The notes under the pieces: generated by a model
Database searches by the model: none
What the model was told of the DNA's origin: nothing
Seen by the model: only the letters and a program-made list of their open reading frames with translations
Shown here: positions 36,487 to 46,706 of the stretch, piece after piece
How the letters are laid out: each line of letters opens with the position of its first letter
Numbering within the stretch: the stretch's first letter is position 1
From: an uncultured Chlorobiaceae bacterium
Lineage (GTDB): Bacteria; Bacteroidota; Chlorobiia; Chlorobiales; Chlorobiaceae
Direction: 5' to 3'
Length of the DNA stretch: 64,000 nucleotides
NCBI GenBank assembly: GCA_903895195.1
Contig: CAITSZ010000011.1
Span: 310,001 to 374,000, forward strand
Made by a program: the position numbers and the translations under genes

Positions 36487-37431
36487 TTAATCAGTTATAA
36501 GACTTCCTCTATATTCGTTGATGGGTGTCGCACCGGGAGTTGAGAAGTATCGTTCAATCGCAGTGGCGACCTGTTCGGCGATATCTGGGTAGACAAAGTT
36601 CATGGTGCCGATCTGCACAGCCTTCGATCCGGCGAGGATAAACTCCATGGCATCCTCAAATCCTGCAATGCCGCCCATGCCCACAATCGGGATGGAGACA
36701 GCCTTGAAGACCTCCCAAACTTTTGCAAGAGCAATCGGTTTTATTGCCGGACCAGACAGTCCGCCGGTAATGTTTTTCAAGAGTGGCCGGCGGGTTTTAT
36801 AATCAATAGCCATCCCGACAACCGTATTGATAAGCGAAACCGAATCTGCACCGGCTTCCTGGGCAGCAAGGGCAATGGTGCTGATTGAGGTTACATTCGG
36901 TGTCAGCTTTATCATCAAATGGCGGGCGGTAATTTTGCGCAGTTCCGACACAATTTCAAACGTTGCATCACGGCTCACACCCATAATCATGCATTCGCCT
37001 TTCACGTTAGGACACGAGAGATTAATCTCATAGCCGCTGAGACCTTCGACCGCGTCAAGCCTTGATACGACTTCCAGATACTCATCAATAGAGCGTCCTG
37101 CTATATTGACAATGACGGCAGTATCAAGTGTGCGAAGAAAAGGGACTTTATCGGTAATGAACCGTTCAAGCCCGACATTGGCCAGTCCGATGGCATTGAT
37201 CATTCCTGACGGAGTTTCAGCAATACGACGGGGGAGATTGCCCGTTCTCGGTTCAAGGGAAATAGCCTTGGTGACAATACCGCCGATTTTCGAAAGATCA
37301 CAGAGCTTACTGATCTCTTCGCCGTAAGAAACCGTTCCCGATGCAAGGAGAACAGGTGATTTCAACTCAAGTCCCCGGCCGAGCGATACTGCCGCACAGG
37401 TTGAATATCTGTCTGTCCCTTGTTGGCTCAT
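36487..37431 (-). CDS. pyrD: Dihydroorotate dehydrogenase, class 1B catalytic subunit
   Basis: A 314-residue flavoprotein of pyrimidine synthesis. Signs: SPVLLASGTVSYGEE, the catalytic Cys in EINLSCPNVKGECMI, IKLTPNVTSI, TVVGMAIDYKTRRP, and IVGMGGIAGFEDAMEFILAG. The Cys in place of Ser marks class 1, and the sequence is closest to the 1B form, which uses NAD+ through an electron-transfer subunit (PyrK). PyrK is not in the window. Confidence 0.93.
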   Translation of the reverse strand: MSQQGTDRYSTCAAVSLGRGLELKSPVLLASGTVSYGEEISKLCDLSKIGGIVTKAISLEPRTGNLPRRIAETPSGMINAIGLANVGLERFITDKVPFLRTLDTAVIVNIAGRSIDEYLEVVSRLDAVEGLSGYEINLSCPNVKGECMIMGVSRDATFEIVSELRKITARHLMIKLTPNVTSISTIALAAQEAGADSVSLINTVVGMAIDYKTRRPLLKNITGGLSGPAIKPIALAKVWEVFKAVSIPIVGMGGIAGFEDAMEFILAGSKAVQIGTMNFVYPDIAEQVATAIERYFSTPGATPINEYRGSLITD

Positions 37432-37480
37432 CGTGTTCGGTTGTTGAGGAAAGTGGCTGTAAAACGCAGATGCGGTATTA

Positions 37481-37520
37481 TTTTATCCCTGAGCGGTATT
37501 ATTCCAGTCAGGGATAAAAA
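37481..37520 (-). terminator. Terminator downstream of glgP
   Basis: Long arms TTTATCCCTGA and TCAGGGATAAA with a 15-base loop lie between glgP (ending at 37552) and the pyrD start. The T-rich side faces the minus-strand transcript. Confidence 0.6.
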
Positions 37521-37551
37521 GAGCTGCGGTTTTTTCTTGCGTTGCGTTCGC

Positions 37552-39789
37552 TTACCTGTTCAGATAATACTTGGTAGCGTAGTCCCTGACCATCCTGTGC
37601 GTGTTGTATTCAGGAGCAATGGTTGCTATTGCGCTACGGATTTTACTGATCCATTTAAGAGGAATGTTCTTCTCGTTGCGTTCGTAATAAGCAGGAATAA
37701 TCTGGTTTTCAAGAACCGAGTACAACTGTTCCGCATCAAAACTATCCTGTTCCTCATTGTTTTCAAACGATTCACCGTTGCCGATAGCAAAGCCGTTATG
37801 CCCATTATAAGCCTCAGGCCACCATCCGTCGAGCACGCTGAAATTCAGGCCGCCATGCAGAACAGTTTTTTCGCCTGACGTACCGCTTGCCTCCATTGGT
37901 CTGACAGGAGTGTTCAGCCAGACGTCAACGCCCGATACCATCCGCTTTGCAACGCCGAGATTGTAGTTTTCAAGAAAAACAACCTTACCGCTGAACTCTG
38001 GTCGGCGTGAGTAGTGCACAATCTGGCGGATGTAGTCTTTTCCTGCATCATCATGCGGATGTGCTTTTCCGGCAAAGACTATCTGCAGCGGCCTTGTAGA
38101 GTGATTGATGATTTTGTTAAGACGTTCAAGATCTCTGAACACCAGCGGAGCACGCTTGTAGGTAGCAAAACGTCTTGCAAATCCAATAGTCAGAACATCA
38201 GGAGAGAATGTGTTTGTTTTCGAACGCAAGGCATCGTACTCGCTGTAGATTGAATTATGATGCTGGTGAAAAAGCTGGTTGCTCAGATACTTGTCCATGA
38301 AGTCGATCAGATTACGCTTCAGGCTGTACCGTAAAGACCAAAGCTCTTCATCGGTGACTTTTGCCAGCACCGCTTCAGCGGCCTCGCATGAAAGACTCAT
38401 ATCATCAACGCTGCCTGTGAATTTCTTCCAGAAACTGTCAGTAAATCCACTTGTCCAGCTGCTCGCGTGTACACCATTGGTGATATGGCCGATAGGAACC
38501 TCATCAACCGTTTTGCCGGGAAAGAGGTGCTGCCACATAACGCGGGAAACTTCTCCGTGAAGTTTCGAAACACCGTTTGCCGATCGTGACAGATTCAGAG
38601 CCAGTACTGTCATGGTGAAAAGACCGTAAATATTATTTTTGTCCTCTGCTCCGAGTCCCATCAGATCATCGAATTTCAACCCGATTGAGGTCAGATACTT
38701 GTCGAAGGTGTAATGCATCATGTCGCATGAAAAGCGGTCATGTCCTGCAGGTACTGGAGTGTGTGTTGTGAAAACGCAGAGTGAACGGACTTTTTCTATT
38801 GCAGCTTCTTGTGTGGCACCTGCTTTCAGCTCTTTGGCGAGCAGTTCAAGCGTAAGAAATGCCGAGTGGCCTTCGTTCATATGATAGACTATCGGTTGTG
38901 CACCGATCTGCTCAAGAAGCTTCACTCCGCCGATACCGAGAATAATCTCCTGATTGATTCGCATGTTCTGGTCACCGCCATACACTCTGCAGCAGATATC
39001 GCGATAGTGTGATTCATTTGCTGCAATATTGGTATCAAGCAGATAGAGTGTTGCTCTGCCGACCTGCAGCTTCCACGCCTGGGCATAGACTTCACTCTGC
39101 GCTATATTGACTGTTATGATGAGGTCTGAACCGTCCGGATTCGTTACTTTTTCAATAGGAAGGTTCTCAGGGTGCTGGAGCGGATAATCTTCTTTCTGCC
39201 ATCCGTCCTGATTGAGATTCTGACGAAAATATCCTTCTTTGTAAAACAGGGTGATGCCAATAAAGTTTATGCCCAGGTCGCTGGCCGATTTCACGTGGTC
39301 ACCAGAAAGGACACCGAGTCCACCAGAATAAATTCTTACGCTTTCGTGAATGCCGAACTCCGCACTGAAATAAGCAACAGGTTTTTCAGTAATTTCCTTG
39401 GCATTGTTTGCTGCCCAGGTATTCTTGTCGTTGATGTAAGCTGTAAAGCGTGCATAGACGCGTTCTATTTTATCGCCGAATTCACCGGTACATCGGGCTA
39501 CGAGTTCATCATTGGATATATGACGCAGCAGTTCAACCGGATTATGATTATTTCTTTCCCAGAGAAGTGGAGAGAGTTCTTCAAAAATTTGTTTTGCTTC
39601 TGTATCCCATGACCACCAAAGATTTCTTGTCAGTGCCTTAAGGGAAGTTATTTTACTTTGCATAATTGAACGTGGTAATGATTGCTTTACTGCAACAGGT
39701 TGAAAAAAGGTTTTATCTTGGTTAATTGTGGCATCTTCTTCTTCAATAAAAGGCGAATTCGGGGCAGAATGAATAAAAGTATTGGCCAA
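37552..39789 (-). CDS. glgP: Alpha-glucan (glycogen) phosphorylase
   Basis: A 745-residue GT35 enzyme releasing glucose 1-phosphate from glycogen. The front has LTRNLWWSWDTEAKQIFEEL, AYFSAEFGIHESVRIYSGGL and GDHVKSASDLG. The back has FARRFATYKRAPLVFRD, VFAGKAHPHDDAGKDYI and the PLP-lysine region ASGTSGEKTVLHGGLNFSVLDGWW (seen as adjacent motifs; a Glu replaces the usual Met before the Lys). It matches the short GlgP form without the plant-type insertion. The full frame opens at a TTG; MQSKITSLK at 39663 is a plausible alternative start. Confidence 0.9.
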   Translation of the reverse strand: MANTFIHSAPNSPFIEEEDATINQDKTFFQPVAVKQSLPRSIMQSKITSLKALTRNLWWSWDTEAKQIFEELSPLLWERNNHNPVELLRHISNDELVARCTGEFGDKIERVYARFTAYINDKNTWAANNAKEITEKPVAYFSAEFGIHESVRIYSGGLGVLSGDHVKSASDLGINFIGITLFYKEGYFRQNLNQDGWQKEDYPLQHPENLPIEKVTNPDGSDLIITVNIAQSEVYAQAWKLQVGRATLYLLDTNIAANESHYRDICCRVYGGDQNMRINQEIILGIGGVKLLEQIGAQPIVYHMNEGHSAFLTLELLAKELKAGATQEAAIEKVRSLCVFTTHTPVPAGHDRFSCDMMHYTFDKYLTSIGLKFDDLMGLGAEDKNNIYGLFTMTVLALNLSRSANGVSKLHGEVSRVMWQHLFPGKTVDEVPIGHITNGVHASSWTSGFTDSFWKKFTGSVDDMSLSCEAAEAVLAKVTDEELWSLRYSLKRNLIDFMDKYLSNQLFHQHHNSIYSEYDALRSKTNTFSPDVLTIGFARRFATYKRAPLVFRDLERLNKIINHSTRPLQIVFAGKAHPHDDAGKDYIRQIVHYSRRPEFSGKVVFLENYNLGVAKRMVSGVDVWLNTPVRPMEASGTSGEKTVLHGGLNFSVLDGWWPEAYNGHNGFAIGNGESFENNEEQDSFDAEQLYSVLENQIIPAYYERNEKNIPLKWISKIRSAIATIAPEYNTHRMVRDYATKYYLNR

Positions 39790-39829
39790 TTTACAGTTTT
39801 AGAATTGAAAACCGCAAGTCAGAAAAAAA

Positions 39830-40699
39830 TTGGCAACAACTGATGTGAAAATAGCGCATATATCGGATCTTCATATTTCCGGCAAGCAGGATAGGCGTCA
39901 GCTCGACCACCTTGATCGTCTGTTCGATCATTTTAATACCATCGGGTATGATCATCTTGTAATCTCAGGCGATCTCAGCGATAGCGCCAATAAGGTTGAT
40001 TGGGAAATCATTCGCCAAAAACTGGAGGACCACGGACTTTATCACTGGGAAAAAACCACCATTATTCCGGGAAATCATGATCTGATTCAGCTCGAAGAGG
40101 AACTGCGTTTTTATAATGCACTGAATCCTCTTCCGCAAGTAAGAAAAAAGGCTTTTGATCGCCGTGTATTGGAGTTTTGCATCTTTTTTCAGGAGCTGAT
40201 TACCGGTGAAGAGGGGGGGGATAAAGCATTTCCATTTCTCAAAATCATAAACTTTTCATCGGTTAAGATCGCCCTTGCAGCTCTCAATTCGGTTTATCCT
40301 TGGTACCCTGCCGATAATCCACTTGGAGCAAGAGGGTATATAAGCCCTAGTCAGCTTAAAGCCCTCAGCGATGACAGTGTTATGAAATCTTTAAAAGATT
40401 GTATTGTTATTGGGCTTTGCCATCATGCTTACAAAGTCTACGGCACCGACTCTCCTATTGACCAGGCTTTTGACTGGACCATGGAGTTGAAAAACCGTGA
40501 TGAGTTTCTTGGAGTCATGAAGGTTATCCATGCAAAACTGGTGCTGCATGGTCATTTTCATAGGTTTCAGTCCTACGAAGTCAAGGATATCACATTTATC
40601 AATGGAGGAAGTTTTCGGTACAATCCTCTCTGCTACAGTGAACTGGTAATAGACGGGGAGGGGAGCAGCACTCAGAGGTTTGTGACGCTTTCACCCTGA
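39830..40699 (+). CDS. Calcineurin-like metallophosphoesterase
   Basis: A 289-residue soluble phosphoesterase with the metal-ligand blocks IAHISDLHIS, LVISGDLSDSANK, TIIPGNHDLIQ, a GLCHHAYK block and LVLHGHFHRFQSY. The layout recalls cyclic-nucleotide phosphodiesterase (CpdA-like) and DNA-repair phosphoesterase families, but the substrate is not predictable. It has a TTG start; a GTG at 39845 (KIAHISDLH) is equally plausible, and neither has a clear ribosome-binding site. It is divergent from glgP. Confidence 0.82.
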   Translation: MATTDVKIAHISDLHISGKQDRRQLDHLDRLFDHFNTIGYDHLVISGDLSDSANKVDWEIIRQKLEDHGLYHWEKTTIIPGNHDLIQLEEELRFYNALNPLPQVRKKAFDRRVLEFCIFFQELITGEEGGDKAFPFLKIINFSSVKIALAALNSVYPWYPADNPLGARGYISPSQLKALSDDSVMKSLKDCIVIGLCHHAYKVYGTDSPIDQAFDWTMELKNRDEFLGVMKVIHAKLVLHGHFHRFQSYEVKDITFINGGSFRYNPLCYSELVIDGEGSSTQRFVTLSP

Positions 40700-40707
40700 C
40701 TCAAAAG

Positions 40708-40760
40708 AACACTGACAAGTCAGCTCTTAATAAAGGAAGCCAAATTGTCAGTGTTTTCCC
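40708..40760 (+). terminator. Hairpin terminator between the phosphoesterase and ferritin genes
   Basis: AACACTGACAA and TTGTCAGTGTT arms with a 26-base loop, followed by TTCCCCTTTT. It can serve the two convergent genes. Confidence 0.6.
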
Positions 40761-40777
40761 CTTTTGATTGTTTTATT

Positions 40778-41272
40778 TCAGTTCTGGCCTCTGCGAGCGA
40801 GCTGACGATCCATCATAATCAGGGCATGTCCCTTCTCTCCGGCCATTTTCAGGGTTTCAAGGATTGCTGATGCCGAGGCCTCTTCTTCTACCTGCTCAGC
40901 AATAAACTCATGTAACAGCACTTGAGCGGGATAGTCTTTCTCTTTCAGTGCCGATTCATAGAGCTTGTTGATGAGTGCTGTGATTTTTCGTTCATGTTTG
41001 AGGACTTCTTCGAAGAGGGCTGTTGGTGACTTGAATTCAAAAGGAGGCTGTTCAATTTTTTGAAGCTCAACACGGCCGCCTCTTTCGTTGACAAATTTGT
41101 AGAGTTTCATCGCATGGCATGATTCCTCTTTGGTCTGGATTTTCAGCCAGTTTGCAAAACCCGGAAGATTCTGCGACTCAGCGAACGCAGCCATGGAAAG
41201 ATAGAGATATGAAGAGGTCAGCTCATGATTGATCTGATCGTTGAATGCTTTCTGAAGTGTTTTGCTTAGCAT
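40778..41272 (-). CDS. ftnA: Ferritin
   Basis: A 164-residue iron-storage protein. Ferroxidase-centre carboxylates are present in the usual places: [17 protein letters not shown] (Glu), [18 protein letters not shown] (Glu, His), [10 protein letters not shown] and [23 protein letters not shown] precedes the ATG at good spacing. A second ferritin-like gene lies 86 bp upstream on the same strand. Confidence 0.95.
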   Translation of the reverse strand: MLSKTLQKAFNDQINHELTSSYLYLSMAAFAESQNLPGFANWLKIQTKEESCHAMKLYKFVNERGGRVELQKIEQPPFEFKSPTALFEEVLKHERKITALINKLYESALKEKDYPAQVLLHEFIAEQVEEEASASAILETLKMAGEKGHALIMMDRQLARRGQN

Positions 41273-41358
41273 GGAAATGTCTCCTTACGATTGAATTTGT
41301 ATTGACTTCAGTCCATTAGCAAATCAACGAAGGGAAAGCTGTATTAGTTTCTCGTATG

Positions 41359-41829
41359 CTATCTGTTCTCTTTCATGTAACTGCGGATTCTTTCTGCATG
41401 ATCGCAGTCTTCCTGATTGAGCTGTTTAAAAATTGTTGAGGACAAGGAGTTCGTCGGGCTGTCAAGAAACTGCTGAAAATGTGATTCACCTGCAGCCAGT
41501 TCCAGATCGAGTGCAATTTGCAATGCATCTTTTTTTGATGGCGGTGTATCCGAATAGGTATTGATCAGACCGGCAATTTTTATGTTGGTATCGATAAGGG
41601 ATTGCAAGTCTGTTGATAAGAGGTTGTCAGGAAAAAATTCCATTGGCTGAGGCTGCTTTTTCTCCTGCTGAAGCAGTGATGCGTGTCCTTGTTCCTCCAT
41701 TGCCAGTTCCCACCAGAAATCTTCATCCTCAAAAAAAGAGTCGTGAAAAAGGGTATAGAGTTTAGCAAGGTTCAGTTCCAGCTTTATTGACTCGTCAAGA
41801 TGTTTTTGCAGTGTGGCTGGCATGGGCAA
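41359..41829 (-). CDS. Ferritin-like diiron protein, divergent
   Basis: A 156-residue four-helix protein. Likely diiron ligands: LDESIKLELNLAKLY (Glu), LAMEEQGHASLLQQE (Glu and His of ExxH), DLELAAGESHFQQFL (second ExxxxH-type) and QEDCDHAERIRSYM. The spacing is closer to rubrerythrin/erythrin modules than to ferritin, and no rubredoxin cysteines are present. Function is uncertain: peroxide reduction or iron handling. It lies between carB and ferritin, all on one strand. Confidence 0.7.
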   Translation of the reverse strand: MPMPATLQKHLDESIKLELNLAKLYTLFHDSFFEDEDFWWELAMEEQGHASLLQQEKKQPQPMEFFPDNLLSTDLQSLIDTNIKIAGLINTYSDTPPSKKDALQIALDLELAAGESHFQQFLDSPTNSLSSTIFKQLNQEDCDHAERIRSYMKENR

Positions 41830-41846
41830 TAAATTTAATTAAAGCA

Positions 41847-43703
41847 TTACTTGTTGCGGTAGGAAGCGTATTCCTGCAGACTTTTAACACCGAACTCCTG
41901 ATGGCGGATACAATCAATTGCCTGAACTGACGCCTCAGCAGCCTCGATTGTAGTTACAAACGGCACATTGCTCAATACTGATGCCGCGCCTATCGCCTCT
42001 TCGTCATGCAGGGCTTTTTCACCTCTTGGAGTGTTAATGACAAAGTTGATCTTGCCGTGCTTGATAATGTCGAAAATGTTCGGTCGTCCTTCCTCACCCA
42101 CCTTGTAGACTTTTTTGCACTCGATGCCGTTTTCTATAAGAAACTGGTGCGTGCCTGCTGTCGCAATCAAATCAAAGTCCATGCGGTAAAGGGCTTTAGC
42201 AATGGCGAGTATCCGTTGGTTTTTATCCTGATCGTTGACACTGATGAAAACCGATCCGGAAAGAGGGAGCTGCATGCTTGCTGCCTGATAAGCTTTGGCA
42301 AAAGCTTCAGGGAACTCATCGGCAAGACTCATTGCTTCACCGGTTGAGCGCATTTCAGGGCCAAGGTAGACACCTGATTTTACAAACTTGGAGAATGGGA
42401 AAACCGGTTCCTTGATGGCCATGTGCTTCATGCCGAGTTCGTCACAATCTTTCAGATCGTACTCTTTACGCAGGTCGCTGAGTTTTTCACCAAGCATAAC
42501 CCGTGTTGCAATCTTTACAACCGGTATAGCGGTTGCCTTGCCGACAAAAGGCACTGTCCGGCTGGCTCTCGGATTGACTTCAATAACATAGACACTCTCG
42601 TTCTGCACGGCATACTGAATGTTCATCAGTCCCACTACCTTAAGGTTAGTCGCCAATATGCGGGTATAAGCCTTCATTGTGGCAATGACTTTCGGGCTGA
42701 TGTTATGATAGGGCAGAATGGAGGTGGAGTCGCCACTATGGATGCCTGCGGCCTCCACATGCTGCATGATGCCGCTGATAACGCAGTCAGTGGTATCAGC
42801 GATGGCATCAATGTCAAATTCAACGGCTGTTTCCAGAAAACGGTCAATCAGCAGAGGATATTTTTCGGTAATGAAGAGAGCCTGATCGACATACTCTTTG
42901 AGCGAATCGTCATTGTAGACGATTTTCATTGCGCGTCCTCCAAGAACATAGCTTGGACGGACGAGAGCAGGGTAGCCGATTCGTTTCGTGATAACTTTGG
43001 CTTCTTCAAAGCTGATTGCCGTTCCGTATTCAGGATGGGGAATATTCAGCTCCTCAAGAAGTGCCCCGAATTTTTTACGGTCCTCCGCCATATCGATGCC
43101 TTTCGAAGAGGTACCGAGAATGGTTACACCGGCCTCATGAAGTTTTGCAGAGAGCTTCAGCGGTGTCTGGCCACCAAAGCTTACAATAACACCAAGAGGT
43201 TTTTCGTGTTCTATGATGCGAATGGTATCCTCAAACGTGAGCGGCTCGAAATAGAGCTTATCGGCAATATCGTAGTCAGTTGAAACAGTTTCAGGGTTAC
43301 AGTTGACCATGATGGTTTCATACCCGGCCTCTTTCAGTGCGAATACGGCCTGGACACAACAATAGTCGAACTCGATGCCCTGACCGATCCTGTTTGGGCC
43401 TCCGCCGAGAATAATGACTTTTTTCAGGTTGGAGGAAACAGATTCATTTTCCTCTTCGTATGTGGAGTAATGGTAGGGCGTTTTCGCATCAAATTCTGCA
43501 GCACAGGTATCAACGGTTTTAAAGACTGACTCTATACCGTAATGTTTTCTGAGCGCTCTGATGGATGGTTCTGCAGTATTGAAAATATTGGCAAGCTGAA
43601 AATCGGAAAAACCGTTTTGTTTGGCTTGCAACAGCCTCTCTTTCGGGAATTTACGGGAAAGATCAATAATCTCCTGTGTCAGGTCGGAAGCTTGGATGGT
43701 CAT
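41847..43703 (-). CDS. carB: Carbamoyl-phosphate synthase large chain, C-terminal half (split CarB)
   Basis: A 618-residue protein containing the oligomerisation domain (residues 1 to about 80), second ATP-grasp unit (VIILGGGPNRIGQGIEFDYC, MVNCNPETVSTDYD, PSYVLGGRAMKIV, VIEVNPRASRTVPFVGKATA) and the regulatory MGS-like domain (IATAGTHQFLIENGI). The first ATP-grasp half is missing and no frame upstream supplies it. The clean start and full set of motifs argue for a genuinely split enzyme, as in Aquifex and Methanocaldococcus, with the other half elsewhere. Confidence 0.92.
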   Translation of the reverse strand: MTIQASDLTQEIIDLSRKFPKERLLQAKQNGFSDFQLANIFNTAEPSIRALRKHYGIESVFKTVDTCAAEFDAKTPYHYSTYEEENESVSSNLKKVIILGGGPNRIGQGIEFDYCCVQAVFALKEAGYETIMVNCNPETVSTDYDIADKLYFEPLTFEDTIRIIEHEKPLGVIVSFGGQTPLKLSAKLHEAGVTILGTSSKGIDMAEDRKKFGALLEELNIPHPEYGTAISFEEAKVITKRIGYPALVRPSYVLGGRAMKIVYNDDSLKEYVDQALFITEKYPLLIDRFLETAVEFDIDAIADTTDCVISGIMQHVEAAGIHSGDSTSILPYHNISPKVIATMKAYTRILATNLKVVGLMNIQYAVQNESVYVIEVNPRASRTVPFVGKATAIPVVKIATRVMLGEKLSDLRKEYDLKDCDELGMKHMAIKEPVFPFSKFVKSGVYLGPEMRSTGEAMSLADEFPEAFAKAYQAASMQLPLSGSVFISVNDQDKNQRILAIAKALYRMDFDLIATAGTHQFLIENGIECKKVYKVGEEGRPNIFDIIKHGKINFVINTPRGEKALHDEEAIGAASVLSNVPFVTTIEAAEASVQAIDCIRHQEFGVKSLQEYASYRNK

Positions 43704-43930
43704 GCAGTCTCGATAGTTTTAAGAAGCTTCAGGATATAGCTGTAGTAAGGTAACAAATCACCTCTTTATTAAAAACCGGTGCATTATACAAAAATGCCCC
43801 TGCTTCTCAAAGTTGCTGTTTCCCACTCCTTATTGTTCTTTTTTTGGGCTCTGAAAATGGAACAGGAATTTTTTTACATTACACTGTCTTTCTGATACTG
43901 TCTGTTTAGAAAAAAGGGATAATAAGGGGT

Positions 43931-45181
43931 ATGGATAAAAAGCATTTCGATACGATTGAAGCTGCCGTTGAAGATATCCGGCAAGGTAAACTTGTTATTG
44001 TCATTGACGATGAAGACCGCGAAGATGAGGGCGATTTTATAGGCGCTGCAGACCTTGTCACAACCGAGATGGTGAACTTTATAACCAAAGAGGCTCGAGG
44101 GCTTCTTTGCGTTGCTGTTACAATGGATCGGGCAAAAGAACTTCAGCTTGATCCGATGGTCCAGAGAAATACCTCACAGCATGAGACAAATTTTACCGTT
44201 TCAGTTGATGCAATTGCTGAGGGTGTCACTACCGGCATTTCAGTCTATGACAGAGCAATGACCATCAAGATGCTTGGCGATCCAGCTTCCAAGGCGGACG
44301 ACTTTTCTCGTCCCGGCCATATATTTCCTCTCCGGGCAATGGATGGCGGGGTGCTCAGGCGTGTCGGGCATACAGAAGCAGCGGTTGATCTTGCTCGGCT
44401 TGCCGGATGCAGTCCGGTCGGCCTGCTCTGTGAAATTCTGCATGACGACGGCAGTATGGCCAGGCTTCCCGACCTTATCAAGCTGAAGGCTAAATTCGGC
44501 TTGAAGCTCATTACCATCAAGGAACTTGTTGCCTATCAGATGAAACGCAACAAGCTTGTTCACCGTGCTGTCGAATCGAGACTTCCGACCATTTATGGTG
44601 AATTCAGATTGATTGCCTATGAAACATTCGCCGAACAGCAGAACCATATGGCTTTTGTGAAGGGGGACGTTACTACTGATGAGCCTGTTCTTGTCAGGGT
44701 TCATTCACAGTGTGCCACAGGCGATACGTTTGCATCTCTGCGATGCGATTGCGGCAACCAGCTCGCTTCCGCACTGAGGATGATAGAAAAAGAAGGACGT
44801 GGAGTATTGATTTATCTTATGCAGGAAGGTCGAGGTATTGGCTTGATCAACAAATTGAGAGCCTATAACCTGCAGGACGAAGGATTGGATACTGTCGAAG
44901 CCAACGAAAAGCTTGGATTTAAAGCCGATCTCCGTGATTATGGTATCGGTGCACAAATTCTTAAGGACCTTGGTATCCGTAAAATGAAGCTCATGACAAA
45001 CAACCCCAAAAAAGTTGTCGGACTGGAAGGGTATGGTTTGGAGATTGTTGAGCGCATTTCGCTTGAGATTGCTCCCAATCCCATGAACCAGAGTTATCTC
45101 GATACCAAACGCGACAAGATGGGTCATATGATCGGGTGCTCATGTGGTACTGGTCATCGTCATCACGAACAAAAGAAATAA
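43931..45181 (+). CDS. ribBA: Bifunctional 3,4-dihydroxy-2-butanone 4-phosphate synthase / GTP cyclohydrolase II
   Basis: A 416-residue enzyme providing both precursors of riboflavin. The N-terminal RibB half shows [28 protein letters not shown] and [15 protein letters not shown]. The C-terminal RibA half shows [19 protein letters not shown] (zinc Cys), [14 protein letters not shown] and [16 protein letters not shown]. Both halves look active. The 227-bp upstream gap has no sequence I recognise as an FMN riboswitch. Confidence 0.96.
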   Translation: MDKKHFDTIEAAVEDIRQGKLVIVIDDEDREDEGDFIGAADLVTTEMVNFITKEARGLLCVAVTMDRAKELQLDPMVQRNTSQHETNFTVSVDAIAEGVTTGISVYDRAMTIKMLGDPASKADDFSRPGHIFPLRAMDGGVLRRVGHTEAAVDLARLAGCSPVGLLCEILHDDGSMARLPDLIKLKAKFGLKLITIKELVAYQMKRNKLVHRAVESRLPTIYGEFRLIAYETFAEQQNHMAFVKGDVTTDEPVLVRVHSQCATGDTFASLRCDCGNQLASALRMIEKEGRGVLIYLMQEGRGIGLINKLRAYNLQDEGLDTVEANEKLGFKADLRDYGIGAQILKDLGIRKMKLMTNNPKKVVGLEGYGLEIVERISLEIAPNPMNQSYLDTKRDKMGHMIGCSCGTGHRHHEQKK

Positions 45182-45246
45182 TAATTAGTAAAACACACTC
45201 ACACCAAAAACCGTAAACTTCCGTCAGGAAAAGGACTGAGATACCG

Positions 45247-46566
45247 ATGGATACTGACATCCTTCAAAGGCAGGACCAGGAGGTCTTTGAGGCTATTGCC
45301 AACGAGACAACCAGACAGAATGAAACACTTGAGCTGATTGCTTCGGAAAATTTTACAAGTCGTGCGGTTATGCAGGCCTGCGGGTCGGTAATGACCAATA
45401 AATATGCCGAAGGCTATCCCGGCAAGCGCTATTATGGCGGTTGCGAATACGTTGATGTAGCCGAAAATCTTGCCCGCGACCGCGCAAAAAAGCTTTTCAG
45501 ATGTGAGTATGTCAATGTGCAGCCTCATTCCGGTTCAAGCGCCAACATGGCGGTTCTCTTTTCGGTCTTGAAACCCGGCGATCGAATTATGGGGCTTGAT
45601 TTGTCGCATGGCGGACATTTAACCCATGGCAGTTCAGTTAATTTTTCCGGTCAGATGTTCGAAGCCCACTCTTATGGCGTAGATCGTGAAACCGGCATCA
45701 TCGATATGAACAAGGTTGAGGAACTTGCCCTTCAGGTTCGCCCGAAACTTATTATCTGCGGAGCCAGTGCGTATTCCCAGGGCTTTGATGTCAAGGCATT
45801 CAGAGCGATTGCCGACAAGGTCGGGGCGTTGCTGATGGCCGACATTGCACATCCAGCAGGGCTTATTGCCGCTGGTTTTCTGGGTGACCCAATGCCGCAT
45901 TGTCATTTCGTAACCACTACGACGCACAAAACTCTTCGCGGACCGAGGGGTGGCATGATCATGATGGGCACCGACTTTGAAAACCCGATGGGTATTACCA
46001 TCAAGACCAAAACCGGTTCCAGGGTGAAAATGATGTCGGAGGTTATGGATGCCGAAGTTATGCCGGGTATTCAGGGTGGTCCGCTCATGCATGTTATTGC
46101 CGGTAAGGCAGTTGCTTTCGGTGAAGCGCTCCAGCCTGAGTTCAGGGAATATGCTGCTCAGGTGATAAAGAATGCCGCCGCCATGGCTGAAAAGTTTGTC
46201 GGTCTTGGTTACAATATTGTAAGCGGTGGCACCAAAAACCATCTCATGCTGCTTGACCTGCGCAACAAAAATATTACAGGAAAAGTCGCTGAAAACTTGC
46301 TCCACCCGGCCGGCATTACCGTCAACAAGAACATGGTTCCTTTTGACGATAAATCACCCTTTGTCACCAGCGGTATCCGCATCGGCACTCCAGCAATGAC
46401 CACACGCGGTATGAACGAAGCCGACAGCAAGCTCATTGCCGAGCTTATCGATAAAGTTATTTCATCAGCCGAAAAGTCTGATTCAGCAGATGTATGCCAG
46501 GCAGTCAGAACAGAAATCAGAGAGCTTTGCCTCCGTCATCCCCTTGAAGGATACGGTGCATTATAG
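45247..46566 (+). CDS. glyA: Serine hydroxymethyltransferase
   Basis: A 439-residue PLP enzyme interconverting serine and glycine with tetrahydrofolate. Features: [51 protein letters not shown] and the PLP lysine in [17 protein letters not shown]. It contains an Asp/Glu-rich insertion typical of the longer Bacteroidetes/Chlorobi form. It lies 65 bp after ribBA and ends at a strong terminator. It supplies the glycine handled by the gcv genes of the same window. Confidence 0.97.
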   Translation: MDTDILQRQDQEVFEAIANETTRQNETLELIASENFTSRAVMQACGSVMTNKYAEGYPGKRYYGGCEYVDVAENLARDRAKKLFRCEYVNVQPHSGSSANMAVLFSVLKPGDRIMGLDLSHGGHLTHGSSVNFSGQMFEAHSYGVDRETGIIDMNKVEELALQVRPKLIICGASAYSQGFDVKAFRAIADKVGALLMADIAHPAGLIAAGFLGDPMPHCHFVTTTTHKTLRGPRGGMIMMGTDFENPMGITIKTKTGSRVKMMSEVMDAEVMPGIQGGPLMHVIAGKAVAFGEALQPEFREYAAQVIKNAAAMAEKFVGLGYNIVSGGTKNHLMLLDLRNKNITGKVAENLLHPAGITVNKNMVPFDDKSPFVTSGIRIGTPAMTTRGMNEADSKLIAELIDKVISSAEKSDSADVCQAVRTEIRELCLRHPLEGYGAL

Positions 46567-46601
46567 TTGTTTGTTACTGCTTGTTTGTTTGATTTGACGT
46601 T

Positions 46602-46645
46602 AAAGCCCAGCTGCATTCCATGAGCAATGCAGCTGGGCTTTATTG
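46602..46645 (+). terminator. Terminator of glyA
   Basis: Sixteen-base arms AAAGCCCAGCTGCATT and AATGCAGCTGGGCTTT around an 8-base loop, 35 bp after the stop, followed by ATTGTT. Confidence 0.9.
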
Positions 46646-46706
46646 TTGAGATGGTTTTAAGGAAAAAACCCAGGGAAGTAAACAAGAGCTGATCAATAGG
46701 CTGATT

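Noticed and set aside
42423-43283. 286-codon plus-strand frame opposite carB
   Set aside because: It is the mirror frame of a strongly conserved gene and its protein has low-complexity, non-domain character.
43704-43930. FMN riboswitch before ribBA
   Set aside because: No RFN-type conserved blocks could be read in the 227-bp leader.
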